Below are positions 45,944 to 55,353 of a stretch of 64,000 nt of DNA, one piece after another (within the stretch, counting starts at the first letter, position 1; every line of letters begins with the position of its first letter). This stretch comes from an uncultured SAR116 cluster alpha proteobacterium (GTDB lineage Bacteria; Pseudomonadota; Alphaproteobacteria; Puniceispirillales; Marisalimonadaceae). Below the pieces are notes generated by a model, which saw only the letters and a program-made list of their open reading frames with translations, was not told where the DNA came from and made no database searches. A program made the position numbers and the translations under genes. The stretch spans positions 1 through 64,000 of the forward strand of contig CABZSR010000007.1 of the NCBI GenBank assembly GCA_902528415.1, in the 5' to 3' direction.

Positions 45944-47395
45944 TTAATCGTTTTCAGCGGATTTTTTGGTGCCTACTTCTTCAAGTAGTGCTGCCATACC
46001 ACCAGTTGCATCATTTACTTTAGCCTTAAGAGCATATTTATCAGCCATAAGATTTTGTATTTTAAGCATATGAAGCTTGTAATATCCAATTGAAGAACCC
46101 TGGTCTTTTATATAATTTCCAGAAGAGTCAATTCCTACAACCTGTGATAAATTAGGCATCAATGGACCAAATCCCATCATGCGATTCATCCTGTTAAATG
46201 TATCGCTTTTGTTGTCAGGACCAGCTTGAAGAGCCATGGCAAATCCTTTTAACTCACCCCAATGCTTTAAATACTTTGACATTGCCTTGTCCATTCCAGA
46301 ACCTGAAGCTAGGGCTTTTTCTATCTTACTTAAATCTTTGTAAACAGATCCAGCGTATTTAAAGACAGACTCAGCTATTACATCTTCCCAATTACTACAA
46401 ATTATTTGAACATAATCTTGTATTTTATTTAATTCAGCTTCAGATAATTTATTTCCATCAGCTGCTGTAATAAGCTTTCTTCCGTCAATAAAAGCTCCTG
46501 TTACAGTTTTAAGGTAATTTGTTTTACCTTTTTTATCATAGCTTGAAGCATAGTAAGCATGCGCATATGTCATTTCAGTTTGAAGATCAACCACTCCATC
46601 TTTATTATAGTCTGCTGCTTTTAAATCTTTCTTTTTAGCAACGTCATAGCTTTGAGCAGCGGATAGCTTCATAGTATGGGCAGCAGCTCCCCAATATCCA
46701 AAAGCTTCATCCCAACTATGTTCTTTACCTGTATAATAAGCTCCTTTTTTATAAGGTTTATTGTTTGGCTTTGAACTTGCTGTCATTTTCTCGTCAAGAT
46801 AATTATCACAAGCCTGATGATATAAAACTGCTCCCATAGTATATTTTGAGATAAGTTGAGGATAATTCATGCCATTTCTAGTATCGACGCCACCCTTTGT
46901 TTTACCTGCTTTTTTAATCATAAATTTAATAACATCTACACCACTCATATTTCCAGGCCATGATGTTTGGATTCTTTTGTCTGCTTTACCTGATAGGTTA
47001 GCTCCTCCAGACAATTCACCGATCATTTTTTGTTTAACTGGAAATTTAGAACTATTTTTAGGATCCATTATCGGAAGAGATTTTGATTTATCTTTAGTAT
47101 TTAGATATGCAAGCATCTTCTTTTCAGGAGATAATGTTGGATCACCTGGGTTACCCTTTGATGCTAATTTTTTTAAACTGTTATGTAATAATTGTCTGGC
47201 CATTTGGCCGCCATATGAGACAGAATTCTTTTTAGTACCTTTATAACTTTTTTCAGTTATTGGATAAGGACCATAAACGTTTCCATGATGTCCAGCATTA
47301 ACAGAAGTAATGGATGAGCACATGAAAGAAAAAGTTACAGCACCAACAAAAGATAGTTTTGCTAAGGTTGTACCTTTAAACTCTATATTATTCAT
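45944..47395 (-). CDS. DUF4856-like exported protein
   Basis: 483 aa; signal peptide; internal segments (YHQACDNYLDEKM, EHSWDEAFGYWGAAAH, EAVKFSNWEDVI-like) consistent with DUF4856; Fur-box-like site upstream. Confidence 0.65.
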   Translation of the reverse strand: MNNIEFKGTTLAKLSFVGAVTFSFMCSSITSVNAGHHGNVYGPYPITEKSYKGTKKNSVSYGGQMARQLLHNSLKKLASKGNPGDPTLSPEKKMLAYLNTKDKSKSLPIMDPKNSSKFPVKQKMIGELSGGANLSGKADKRIQTSWPGNMSGVDVIKFMIKKAGKTKGGVDTRNGMNYPQLISKYTMGAVLYHQACDNYLDEKMTASSKPNNKPYKKGAYYTGKEHSWDEAFGYWGAAAHTMKLSAAQSYDVAKKKDLKAADYNKDGVVDLQTEMTYAHAYYASSYDKKGKTNYLKTVTGAFIDGRKLITAADGNKLSEAELNKIQDYVQIICSNWEDVIAESVFKYAGSVYKDLSKIEKALASGSGMDKAMSKYLKHWGELKGFAMALQAGPDNKSDTFNRMNRMMGFGPLMPNLSQVVGIDSSGNYIKDQGSSIGYYKLHMLKIQNLMADKYALKAKVNDATGGMAALLEEVGTKKSAEND

Positions 47396-47423
47396 TTAAA
47401 TCTCCAAGTGTAAGTTATTATGC

Positions 47424-47448
47424 GAATCATTATCATAATGATAATCAC
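47424..47448. promoter_or_regulatory. Fur-box-like palindrome upstream of DUF4856-like gene
   Basis: GAATCATTATCATAATGATAATCAC, close to Fur consensus GATAATGATAATCATTATC. Confidence 0.75.
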
Positions 47449-47519
47449 TCTTATCTAAATTACATTAGATACTTTTATTTAAAATTCAAGTTTTTTATTG
47501 ACTGTACAAAAATATTATT

Positions 47520-47547
47520 AATAATAATAGTAATTATCATTATTAAT
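47520..47547. promoter_or_regulatory. Fur-box-like site upstream of 89-aa ORF and bfd
   Basis: AATAATAATAGTAATTATCATTATTAAT. Confidence 0.6.
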
Positions 47548-47554
47548 ACTTTTT

Positions 47555-47824
47555 ATGTCTAATATTATACAAATTCATACTTTCAAAAATAATAACTTAA
47601 ACAAGCGTCCAACTAATGGAATGGATAACGTTAAGAGACTGTATCATCAATTAATCAATTCTGGTTTTTCGACCTGCGCCGCCTACCATGAAGCAATGAA
47701 GTTATTACTAGTTTCTAACCCAAGTCTTGAACTTTCTGATTTATCTCAAAAAACTTTTGAAATCATTAATCCTGTATTTGATAATTATAATGAAAATGGT
47801 ATTGACAATCATTCTCAAAATTAG
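47555..47824 (+). CDS. Uncharacterised 89-aa protein, likely iron-regulated
   Basis: ATG start directly downstream of Fur-box-like site; upstream of bfd. Confidence 0.55.
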   Translation: MSNIIQIHTFKNNNLNKRPTNGMDNVKRLYHQLINSGFSTCAAYHEAMKLLLVSNPSLELSDLSQKTFEIINPVFDNYNENGIDNHSQN

Positions 47825-47854
47825 TTTAATATATTTGCTTGGGGGAAAGTATAA

Positions 47855-48040
47855 ATGATAATTTGTGTTTGCAATGCAATTTCAGATAAGGCTATAACCA
47901 CAGCAATTACTAGCGGTGCTAATACACCCTCACTAGTTTATAAAAGCTGCGGAGCTAAGCCACAATGTGGAAGTTGTTCAGAATATATTAAACAAGAAAT
48001 AAATCAGTCTCAGACAAATTTTGAATCTAATTTAAAATAA
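47855..48040 (+). CDS. bfd: Bacterioferritin-associated ferredoxin Bfd
   Basis: 61 aa; MIICVCNAISDKAIT...CGAKPQCGSCSEYIKQEI with [2Fe-2S] cysteine pattern. Confidence 0.93.
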   Translation: MIICVCNAISDKAITTAITSGANTPSLVYKSCGAKPQCGSCSEYIKQEINQSQTNFESNLK

Positions 48041-48041
48041 A

Positions 48042-48512
48042 TTATTCAGCGATTTGCTCTTGCAAGAAATTTTTGAGGCCAGCATGTTCAATTACATGTT
48101 GCTGAGACTCAATCCAATCTATGTGTTCTTCTGTATCATCTAATATTTTGAGAAAGATATCTCTAGTTACATAGTCATTCTTGTCTTCACAAACATTTAT
48201 AGCAACTTTTAAACATGATTGATTTGTCATCTCTAAGCCCAAATCTGCACTAAACATTTCAGGAACATTTTCACCAATTTTTAATTTACCTAAATCCTGC
48301 AAATTAGGAAGACCTTCAAGTGTTAATACCCTTTCAATAATCCAGTCAGCGTGCTTCATTTCACCCATTGACTCATCATATATCTTTTTGGCTAGACCTA
48401 AGAATCCCCAATCTTTTAGAATTCGAGCGTGTAGAAAATATTGATTGATAGCTGTTAATTCGTTCTTAAGAATAATATTTAGTTGTTCTATAACAACTTT
48501 TTCACCTTTCAT
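48042..48512 (-). CDS. bfr: Bacterioferritin
   Basis: MKGEKVVIEQLNIILKNELTAINQYFLHARILKDWGFLGLAKKIYDESMGEMKHADWIIERVL; GGAG upstream of ATG at 48512 (track start 48524). Confidence 0.96.
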   Translation of the reverse strand: MKGEKVVIEQLNIILKNELTAINQYFLHARILKDWGFLGLAKKIYDESMGEMKHADWIIERVLTLEGLPNLQDLGKLKIGENVPEMFSADLGLEMTNQSCLKVAINVCEDKNDYVTRDIFLKILDDTEEHIDWIESQQHVIEHAGLKNFLQEQIAE

Positions 48513-48593
48513 TATAAGCTCCATTTATATTATAAATAATGTTAGCTTAATAACATAGATAAATTAATAAGTCATTGTTTTTGTTGATTATTT

Positions 48594-48612
48594 TTGATAA
48601 TGATAACAAATA
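48594..48612. promoter_or_regulatory. Fur-box-like half/degenerate site upstream of bfr
   Basis: TTGATAATGATAACAAATA. Confidence 0.5.
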
Positions 48613-48634
48613 TTAATATCAAAATAAAAAGATG

Positions 48635-48663
48635 TTGACAATGATAATAGTTATCATTATTAA
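48635..48663 (+). promoter_or_regulatory. Sigma-70-like promoter with Fur box in the spacer
   Basis: TTGACA (48635-48640), 17-bp spacer ATGATAATAGTTATCAT, TATTAA (48658-48663); perfect palindrome AATGATAA-TAG-TTATCATT (48640-48658). Confidence 0.7.
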
Positions 48664-48667
48664 TAAT

Positions 48668-48723
48668 TGATGTGGATGAGCTCAAGCTATATCTCCCAAG
48701 ATTGACTTAGTGCATCCACATCA
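48668..48723. other. Perfect 11-bp inverted repeat with 34-nt loop at predicted 5' end of transcript
   Basis: TGATGTGGATG (48668-48678) and CATCCACATCA (48713-48723). Confidence 0.7.
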
Positions 48724-48815
48724 CCAATTCCCTTATCGTCATAAAACTTAAATATTGTAAAACTACATTTTGAAGATTATTGTTAAACATAAGTATATAA
48801 GGTTTATTGATTAAG

Positions 48816-49937
48816 ATGGATAACTTTCATATTGCAACTGTTCCTGGAGATGGGATCGGTAAAGACATAGTAAACTCAGCGAAATCAATAGTTGATCTCT
48901 CATCTGAAATTATTGGTGGTTTTAAATGTAACTGGGAAAATATTAATGCTGGTGCAGAATATTTTGCACAAGAAGGTTGTGATGTAGAACCAGGTGGTGA
49001 AGATAGAATAAGTGATGCTGACAGTATTTTCCTTGGGGCGATTGGGCTACCTACGATACGACATAAAGATGGGACAGAAGTATGCCCTCACCTCAGATTT
49101 AGAGAAATGTTTGGATTATATGCTGGAGTTAGACCAGTTAAGGCTTACCCAAACATTACAAACAGGTTAAGTAATAAATTAGCAAGTAATATTGATTTAG
49201 TTATATTAAGAGAGTCAACTGAAGGTTTGTTCTACACAGCAGCTGTTCACAACAGATGCCCCGTAGATAACAATGACGAAGTTCAGGATATTATGCGTAT
49301 CACTAGAAAAACAACAGAGAAATTACATGACTTTGCATTTAAATTAGCACGACAAAGAAAGAGTAAGGGAAAGTTGGGGAAAGTTACTTGCGTTGATAAA
49401 GCCAATGTATTTCGCTCTCAGGCTTTATTTAGAAAAATATTTGATGAGAGGAAAGATAATTTTACAGATATAGAAGCGGACCATTGTTATGTTGATGCAA
49501 TGGCATTAAACCTTATAAGGAATCCCTGGGAATATGACGTTATGGTAATGGAAAATATGTTTGGCGATATATTATCTGACCTTGGTGGAGGGTTGGTAGG
49601 TGGAATGGGGATGGCTTCATGTGCAGAAATTGGAGACAACCATGGTTTATTTCAACCCGCTCACGGAAGCGCTCCAGATATAATGGGGCAAGACAAGGCA
49701 AATCCATTAGCGACTATTCTTAGCTCTACTTTGATGCTTGACTATTTATCAGATAAAAAAGGATGTAAAAGTGCCTCTGAAGGCTCAAAACTAATAGAAG
49801 CCGCAATTGAAACAGGATTTGAAAGAAATGAGCTAAGGCCAATTGAATTTGGTGGTGATATGGGAACAAAAGCAGTAACTGAAAAATTAGTCACATTATT
49901 AAAAGATAAAAATGTTCAGAATGAAGTATTAACCTAA
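48816..49937 (+). CDS. Isocitrate/isopropylmalate/tartrate dehydrogenase family
   Basis: VPGDGIGKDIVNSAKSIV, RESTEGLFYTAAVH, MFGDILSDLGGGLVGGMGMA, QPAHGSAPDIMGQDKANP; ATG 48816 is a more likely start than the track TTG at 48807. Confidence 0.9.
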   Translation: MDNFHIATVPGDGIGKDIVNSAKSIVDLSSEIIGGFKCNWENINAGAEYFAQEGCDVEPGGEDRISDADSIFLGAIGLPTIRHKDGTEVCPHLRFREMFGLYAGVRPVKAYPNITNRLSNKLASNIDLVILRESTEGLFYTAAVHNRCPVDNNDEVQDIMRITRKTTEKLHDFAFKLARQRKSKGKLGKVTCVDKANVFRSQALFRKIFDERKDNFTDIEADHCYVDAMALNLIRNPWEYDVMVMENMFGDILSDLGGGLVGGMGMASCAEIGDNHGLFQPAHGSAPDIMGQDKANPLATILSSTLMLDYLSDKKGCKSASEGSKLIEAAIETGFERNELRPIEFGGDMGTKAVTEKLVTLLKDKNVQNEVLT

Positions 49938-49955
49938 TAGGAGTTCAGATTAACA

Positions 49956-50246
49956 ATGTTTGTAATAACTGTTAAATTTGTAATTCACGAAAAAGACACA
50001 GAAAAATTTAAAGTAAGAATCTTACAGCAAGCTAGAGACTCTCTGGAACTTGAAAAAGATTGCCATGAATTTGATGTCTGCCACGACCCCAATAATAAAA
50101 ATATAGTATTTTTATATGAAACTTACACCGACAAAGACGCTTTTGACATTCACCTCAACAGCAAACATTATCTATCATTTAATGAAGAAGTAACACCTTG
50201 GGTTAAAGAAAAAATTGTAACACAATTAGAAAAACAAGCATTATAG
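49956..50246 (+). CDS. Antibiotic biosynthesis monooxygenase (ABM) domain protein
   Basis: 96 aa; DSLELEKDCHEFDVCHDPNNKNIVFLYETYTDKDAFDIHLNSKHY. Confidence 0.85.
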   Translation: MFVITVKFVIHEKDTEKFKVRILQQARDSLELEKDCHEFDVCHDPNNKNIVFLYETYTDKDAFDIHLNSKHYLSFNEEVTPWVKEKIVTQLEKQAL

Positions 50247-50261
50247 AATAAAGAGCGGATT

Positions 50262-51533
50262 ATGAAACTAGGTATAATAGGTGATGATTTTACAGGCTCA
50301 TCTGATATTGCAAATAACCTTAAAAAATCAGGAATGCAAGTATCCATATATGCTGGTATTCCAACTCTACTTCCTTCGGAAATAAAAAAAGAACCAACTG
50401 ACGCCGCCGTAATTGCCCTCAAAACTAGAACCATACCAATTGAAGAAGCAATATCAGAGAGCTTAAAAGCTCTTTCATGGTTAAAAGATTGTGGATGTGA
50501 ACAATTTATTTTTAAATATTGCTCAACTTTTGACTCTACCAAAAAAGGAAATATAGGACCGGTAGCTGATGCAATTATGGAAGAATTAAATACAGATTTT
50601 ACTATAGCGTGCCCGTCCTTTCCTGATGCTGGTCGAACTGTTTATTTTGGACATATGTTTGTTAATGGCAACCCATTAAATGAATCAGGAATGGAAAATC
50701 ATCCTCTAACTCCCATGACAGACCATAATTTAGTTAGGTGGCTTAATTATCAAACCAAAGATAATGTTGGCCTGATTGATTTTCAAACTATTTCAAAAGG
50801 AGCGAATAGCATCAAAGAGAGAATTCAAACGTTAAAAACAGATGGATATAAGTATGCAATTGTTGACACTATTAAAAATGATGACTTTGACATTATTTGT
50901 AACGGCGTAAAAGACTTACCATTTTTAACTGGTGGATCTGGTATTGCGCTTGGATTACCAAAAATTTATAAAGATAGAGGTTTGTTGTCTGCATCTAATT
51001 TTGAAATTCCTAAAAATAATTCCAATGCAATTATTCTTTCTGGATCATGCTCAGTTGCAACAATAAATCAAATAAATATTTATAAGGAGAATAATCCATC
51101 CTTATATGTTTCTCCTGATGAAGTAATTAACAATGAAGACTTGGTTGAAAAGGTCTTTTCATGGATTAAAGATAATGAAACATTATCTCCTCTTGTATAC
51201 TCGTCTTCTGATACTAAAACTGTCACAGAAAAACAAAAACAATATGGCCAAGAAATCTTAGCAAATAAAATTGAAAACTTTTTTGAATTACTATCTAATA
51301 AACTTGTAAAAGATAATTTTGGAACTTTTATCTCAGCTGGAGGAGAAACCTCAGGAGCAGTCATAAAAGGTTTAGGTGTCCAAGAGCTTAAAATAGGCGA
51401 AGAAATTTCTCATGGCGTCCCTGCCCTATGGTCTCCTCATTCTGATGGTAATAAGCCAATTTCTGTAACACTTAAATCTGGTAACTTTGGTCAAACAGAT
51501 TTCTTTGAGAGAGCTCTCAAAGTGTTTGATTAA
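50262..51533 (+). CDS. Four-carbon acid sugar kinase family (OtnK-like)
   Basis: 423 aa; LGIIGDDFTGSSDIANNLKKSGM, KYCSTFDSTKKGNIGPVADAI, ISAGGETSGAVIKGLG. Confidence 0.9.
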   Translation: MKLGIIGDDFTGSSDIANNLKKSGMQVSIYAGIPTLLPSEIKKEPTDAAVIALKTRTIPIEEAISESLKALSWLKDCGCEQFIFKYCSTFDSTKKGNIGPVADAIMEELNTDFTIACPSFPDAGRTVYFGHMFVNGNPLNESGMENHPLTPMTDHNLVRWLNYQTKDNVGLIDFQTISKGANSIKERIQTLKTDGYKYAIVDTIKNDDFDIICNGVKDLPFLTGGSGIALGLPKIYKDRGLLSASNFEIPKNNSNAIILSGSCSVATINQINIYKENNPSLYVSPDEVINNEDLVEKVFSWIKDNETLSPLVYSSSDTKTVTEKQKQYGQEILANKIENFFELLSNKLVKDNFGTFISAGGETSGAVIKGLGVQELKIGEEISHGVPALWSPHSDGNKPISVTLKSGNFGQTDFFERALKVFD

Positions 51534-51541
51534 CTCAAAAA

Positions 51542-52192
51542 TTAAATTTTAGAAAACTTCTTTAAAGCATTTGTAAAAGTTAATCCAGCATCCATTTCTT
51601 CCATTGCCTTTCTGTCATCGGCAGAAAACTTTTCGGAAGCTTCAGTTATATTCTCAGCATGCTCAATTGGGATACATAAAACACCTGTGCCATCAGCAAC
51701 AATAATATCACCTTTTCTTACTCTTACTCCTGCACAAACAACTGGATCATTTATAGATATAACTTTTATCCTGGTTTTTCCGGGTGTTGGTACCATGTGT
51801 CTAGAAAATGCTGGAAAGGAAAATTCTATAATTTCTTCTCTATCACGAATACCTCCATCGACCACAAGGCCACCAACTCCTTTCAACTTTGCAGCATAAG
51901 AAGCCATCCCACCCCAGGTAGACACCTGAGCTCCATTATTGGCAACAACAATGACATCTCCTGGATTTGCCGCGTCAATCATATGCCCAACTTTAAAATC
52001 ATTTGATGAAAAACTGCCAAAAGGACCTGTTGTTTCTTGAACCGTAATAGCTCTTCCTACTACCTTCATACCAAAACCTGCAGGAGCCAGGTTATTCATA
52101 ACACCATTAAAACCAACATCATCTAGTGCATTAGCTAAGGTTGGTGTAGCAATTTTTTTTAATCTTTCTAAAATTTCATCATTAACAGACAT
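51542..52192 (-). CDS. RraA-family protein (HMG aldolase/demethylmenaquinone methyltransferase-like fold)
   Basis: 216 aa; TPTLANALDDVG, GGMASYAAKLKGVGGLVVDGGIRD, GDIIVADGTGVLCIP. Confidence 0.92.
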   Translation of the reverse strand: MSVNDEILERLKKIATPTLANALDDVGFNGVMNNLAPAGFGMKVVGRAITVQETTGPFGSFSSNDFKVGHMIDAANPGDVIVVANNGAQVSTWGGMASYAAKLKGVGGLVVDGGIRDREEIIEFSFPAFSRHMVPTPGKTRIKVISINDPVVCAGVRVRKGDIIVADGTGVLCIPIEHAENITEASEKFSADDRKAMEEMDAGLTFTNALKKFSKI

Positions 52193-52334
52193 TTATAAAC
52201 TCCCGAAGTACCAAAATAATTTTACTCTTAATTAATAATGTTAATATAAGGACATTTTTTTGTATTAATTATATTGACCTTTATCCTATATAATTTAACT
52301 TATTTTAAATTAATTAACAAAATAAGTATTATAA

Positions 52335-53489
52335 ATGTCTAAGTTTAATTTTCCTTCTATTAAAGAAACGAATGATTTATCAAACCTTCGAAAAGAAGTA
52401 AGAAATTTTATAACAAAATCTTTAAATGATAAAGATTTTGAGCCTTCTGCTGATGCTTGGGTCTTTTCTGCCAGCCCAGAGTTTAGTAAGAAACTTGGAT
52501 CGATGGGATGGCTAGGCATGTCATTTCCAAAAAAATACGGCGGGAATGAAAGAACTGCACTTGAGAGGTATGTTGTGACCGAAGAGCTTTTAGCTTCTGG
52601 AGCTCCTGTCGCCGCCCATTGGATAGCTGACAGACAAAGCGGGAGTCAAATTTTAAGATATGGAAATGAGGAGCAAAAAAAATCAATTATTCCTAAAATA
52701 ACCGCAGGAGAATGCTTTTTTGCTATTGGAATGAGTGAGCCTGACTCTGGTTCAGACTTAGCTTCAGTTAAAACTAAAGCTACTAAGATAGAAAATGGTT
52801 GGAAACTTGAAGGTAGAAAAATTTGGTCTACTGGCGCTCATATAGCAAATTATATGATTGTACTTGTAAGAACTAGTCCTGCGTCAGAAAACAATAGGCA
52901 TGAAGGACTATCTCAGTTTTTGGTTGATTTATCACTTCCAAATGTAAGTGTAAAAGGTATCCCTGACATGACAGGTCAACGCCATTTTAACGAAACTCTA
53001 TTCGATAATGTTATACTTTCTGAGGATGCATTGCTTGGAGTTGAAGGAAAAGGTTGGTCTCAGGTAGTTGGTGAACTTGCACTTGAAAGATCTGGCCCTG
53101 AAAGATTTTTGTCTCATTTCACATTACTTGAGAGTTTTGTAAATGAATTCAAAAATATTTTAATAAAATCAGGTTCAAAATTAATAGGTAAATTAATTGC
53201 TGAACTTCAAACATTAAGAAGAATGAGTTTTTCTATAGCCTCTATGTTACAAAATGGAGAATCTCCAGAGACACAAGCTGCATTTGTTAAGGAGTTGGGT
53301 AATAAATTTGAAAAGACCATGGTAGAAACGTTAAGAGAGTTTTCCAATATAATTCCACTTTATGAATGGCCTTCTCAATTACAAAATTTATTTGAAGACG
53401 CCACTCTCAGAATACCCTCAAACTCGTTAAGAGGTGGAACAACTGAAATTATGAAAGGGATAATTGCAAGACAGTTAGGTCTGAGATGA
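52335..53489 (+). CDS. Acyl-CoA dehydrogenase
   Basis: 384 aa; ITAGECFFAIGMSEPDSGSDLASVKTKAT, LRGGTTEIMKGIIARQLGLR. Confidence 0.95.
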   Translation: MSKFNFPSIKETNDLSNLRKEVRNFITKSLNDKDFEPSADAWVFSASPEFSKKLGSMGWLGMSFPKKYGGNERTALERYVVTEELLASGAPVAAHWIADRQSGSQILRYGNEEQKKSIIPKITAGECFFAIGMSEPDSGSDLASVKTKATKIENGWKLEGRKIWSTGAHIANYMIVLVRTSPASENNRHEGLSQFLVDLSLPNVSVKGIPDMTGQRHFNETLFDNVILSEDALLGVEGKGWSQVVGELALERSGPERFLSHFTLLESFVNEFKNILIKSGSKLIGKLIAELQTLRRMSFSIASMLQNGESPETQAAFVKELGNKFEKTMVETLREFSNIIPLYEWPSQLQNLFEDATLRIPSNSLRGGTTEIMKGIIARQLGLR

Positions 53490-54514
53490 ATGAAGAGCTA
53501 GGTATTATTTTAGAAACAACCTCAAAAATTCTTAACAAGCATGTAGATCATAAATTAAGACAAAACATAGATAACAACAATTCTGATTTAATTAATTTAT
53601 GGAGTGAAATTGAACAACTTGGCCTTCCTAAAATAGCCGTTAAAGATAAGTTCAATGGATCAGGTTTACCTCTTTCAACCACTTTACCAATAATCAAATT
53701 ATCAAATAATATAGGAGCACCAATACCTTTATCCGAAACAATATTGTCTAATTATATTCTGTCAGAATCTGATATAAACCCTCCAAGTGGCATTATAACT
53801 TATGCAATAGATGTAAAGAACCTTAAAATCTTAGGTAATGAAATATCCGGAGAATTAATTTCGGTTCCATATTTAAATCTTACTGATAAAATTGTCTTTA
53901 TTACTGAAATTGAAAAAACAAAAAAAGTTATTCTTATTAAAAATAGCGGGGAAAACAAAGAGTTAAAAAAGAATTTTTTATCTGAACCACGCTATAATTT
54001 AAAATTAAATAAATGTAAAATCCTTGATATGAAAACAATTAACTTAAGGGTAAATTTTAAACATTTAGGCGCTATTGTAAGATCTGCTCAAATGATAGGG
54101 TCAATGGAAAAAATTTTAGATTTATGTATTGATTACTGTTCACAAAGAAAACAATTTGGAAGAGCACTCTCAAAATTCCAAGCTATTCAACATCAGATAT
54201 CTGAAATGGCCGTTGAGCTATCTGCATCTTCTGCAGCTTTATCAACAATCACTAATTCTTATGATTTTTATAAAAATAAAAAGGATATAGCTATTTTAAA
54301 AATAAGAGCTGGAGCTGCTGCAGGAAAAGTTATAGCAATATCTCATCAAGTTCATGGCGCAATTGGATTTACTCAAGAGTATGAATTAGCTTACTTTACT
54401 CGAAATATAAATAGTTGGAGAAACGATTTTGGAAATGAGAGTTATTGGGAAGACCTATTAGGAAAAGATTTTTTAGAAAATAACAATCAAAATTTATGGG
54501 AATATTTAACTTAA
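53486..54514 (+). CDS. Acyl-CoA dehydrogenase (second subunit-like paralogue)
   Basis: 342 aa; CSQRKQFGRALSKFQAIQHQISEMAVELSA, VHGAIGFTQEYEL; 4-nt overlap with upstream gene. Confidence 0.9.
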   Translation: MNEELGIILETTSKILNKHVDHKLRQNIDNNNSDLINLWSEIEQLGLPKIAVKDKFNGSGLPLSTTLPIIKLSNNIGAPIPLSETILSNYILSESDINPPSGIITYAIDVKNLKILGNEISGELISVPYLNLTDKIVFITEIEKTKKVILIKNSGENKELKKNFLSEPRYNLKLNKCKILDMKTINLRVNFKHLGAIVRSAQMIGSMEKILDLCIDYCSQRKQFGRALSKFQAIQHQISEMAVELSASSAALSTITNSYDFYKNKKDIAILKIRAGAAAGKVIAISHQVHGAIGFTQEYELAYFTRNINSWRNDFGNESYWEDLLGKDFLENNNQNLWEYLT

Positions 54515-54539
54515 ATACTATTTTAATTCGAGGTGAAAA

Positions 54540-55337
54540 ATGACTGACTCAGTTTTATATGAACAAGATGATAGAATTGTTAAAATAACACTAAATAGAC
54601 CGGACACTAGAAATGCTCTTTCCGGAGATATTATAGAAGGTTTAGTAGATTCTCTAAATAAAGCTGATAAAGATAAAAATGTAGGTTGTGTAATATTAAC
54701 AGGTGCTGGAAAAAGCTTTTCGTCTGGTGGAAATCTTCAAGAAATCAAAGATATGACCACTAAGGACAACATGTCTTTAACTGAATTAGAGGATTGGTAT
54801 AGATTTGGAATACAAAAAATTCCACTTACAATGAATAGTATTGATGTTCCAATTGTAGCTGCTGTAAATGGACACGCCATTGGTGCAGGAAACGATTTGT
54901 GTACAATGTGCGATATTAGAATTGCAGCAGAAGACGCAAAGTTTTCAGAGAGTTTCCTTAGAATTGGAATTATTCCAGGTGATGGTGGATCCTGGTTTCT
55001 TCCGAAAATAATTGGACTAGCAAGAGCAAATGAAATGATTTTAACTTGTGACGTTCTTGATGCCCAAAAGGCTCTAGATTGGGGTCTTGTTTCAAAGGTT
55101 GTAACAAATGATGAACTTTTGGATGAAGCTTATAGAACTGCAAATAAAATTGCCTCACAACCCCCTGAAGCATCAAGAAGAGCTAAAAGATTATTAAGAA
55201 TGTCACAAAATGTTTCTCTGGACAAAGCGTTAGAAATGGCGGCAAGTCAACAAAGTATTCTTCAACAACTTGATGACCATAGAGAAGCAATAGACGCCCT
55301 TTTAGAAAAAAGAAAACCTAATTACACAAACTCCTAG
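54540..55337 (+). CDS. Enoyl-CoA hydratase/isomerase
   Basis: 265 aa; LNRPDTRNALSGDIIEGL, GAGKSFSSGGNLQEI, AVNGHAIGAGNDLCTMCDIRIAAEDAKFSE. Confidence 0.95.
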   Translation: MTDSVLYEQDDRIVKITLNRPDTRNALSGDIIEGLVDSLNKADKDKNVGCVILTGAGKSFSSGGNLQEIKDMTTKDNMSLTELEDWYRFGIQKIPLTMNSIDVPIVAAVNGHAIGAGNDLCTMCDIRIAAEDAKFSESFLRIGIIPGDGGSWFLPKIIGLARANEMILTCDVLDAQKALDWGLVSKVVTNDELLDEAYRTANKIASQPPEASRRAKRLLRMSQNVSLDKALEMAASQQSILQQLDDHREAIDALLEKRKPNYTNS

Positions 55338-55353
55338 CTAAGGTTTTTAAATT

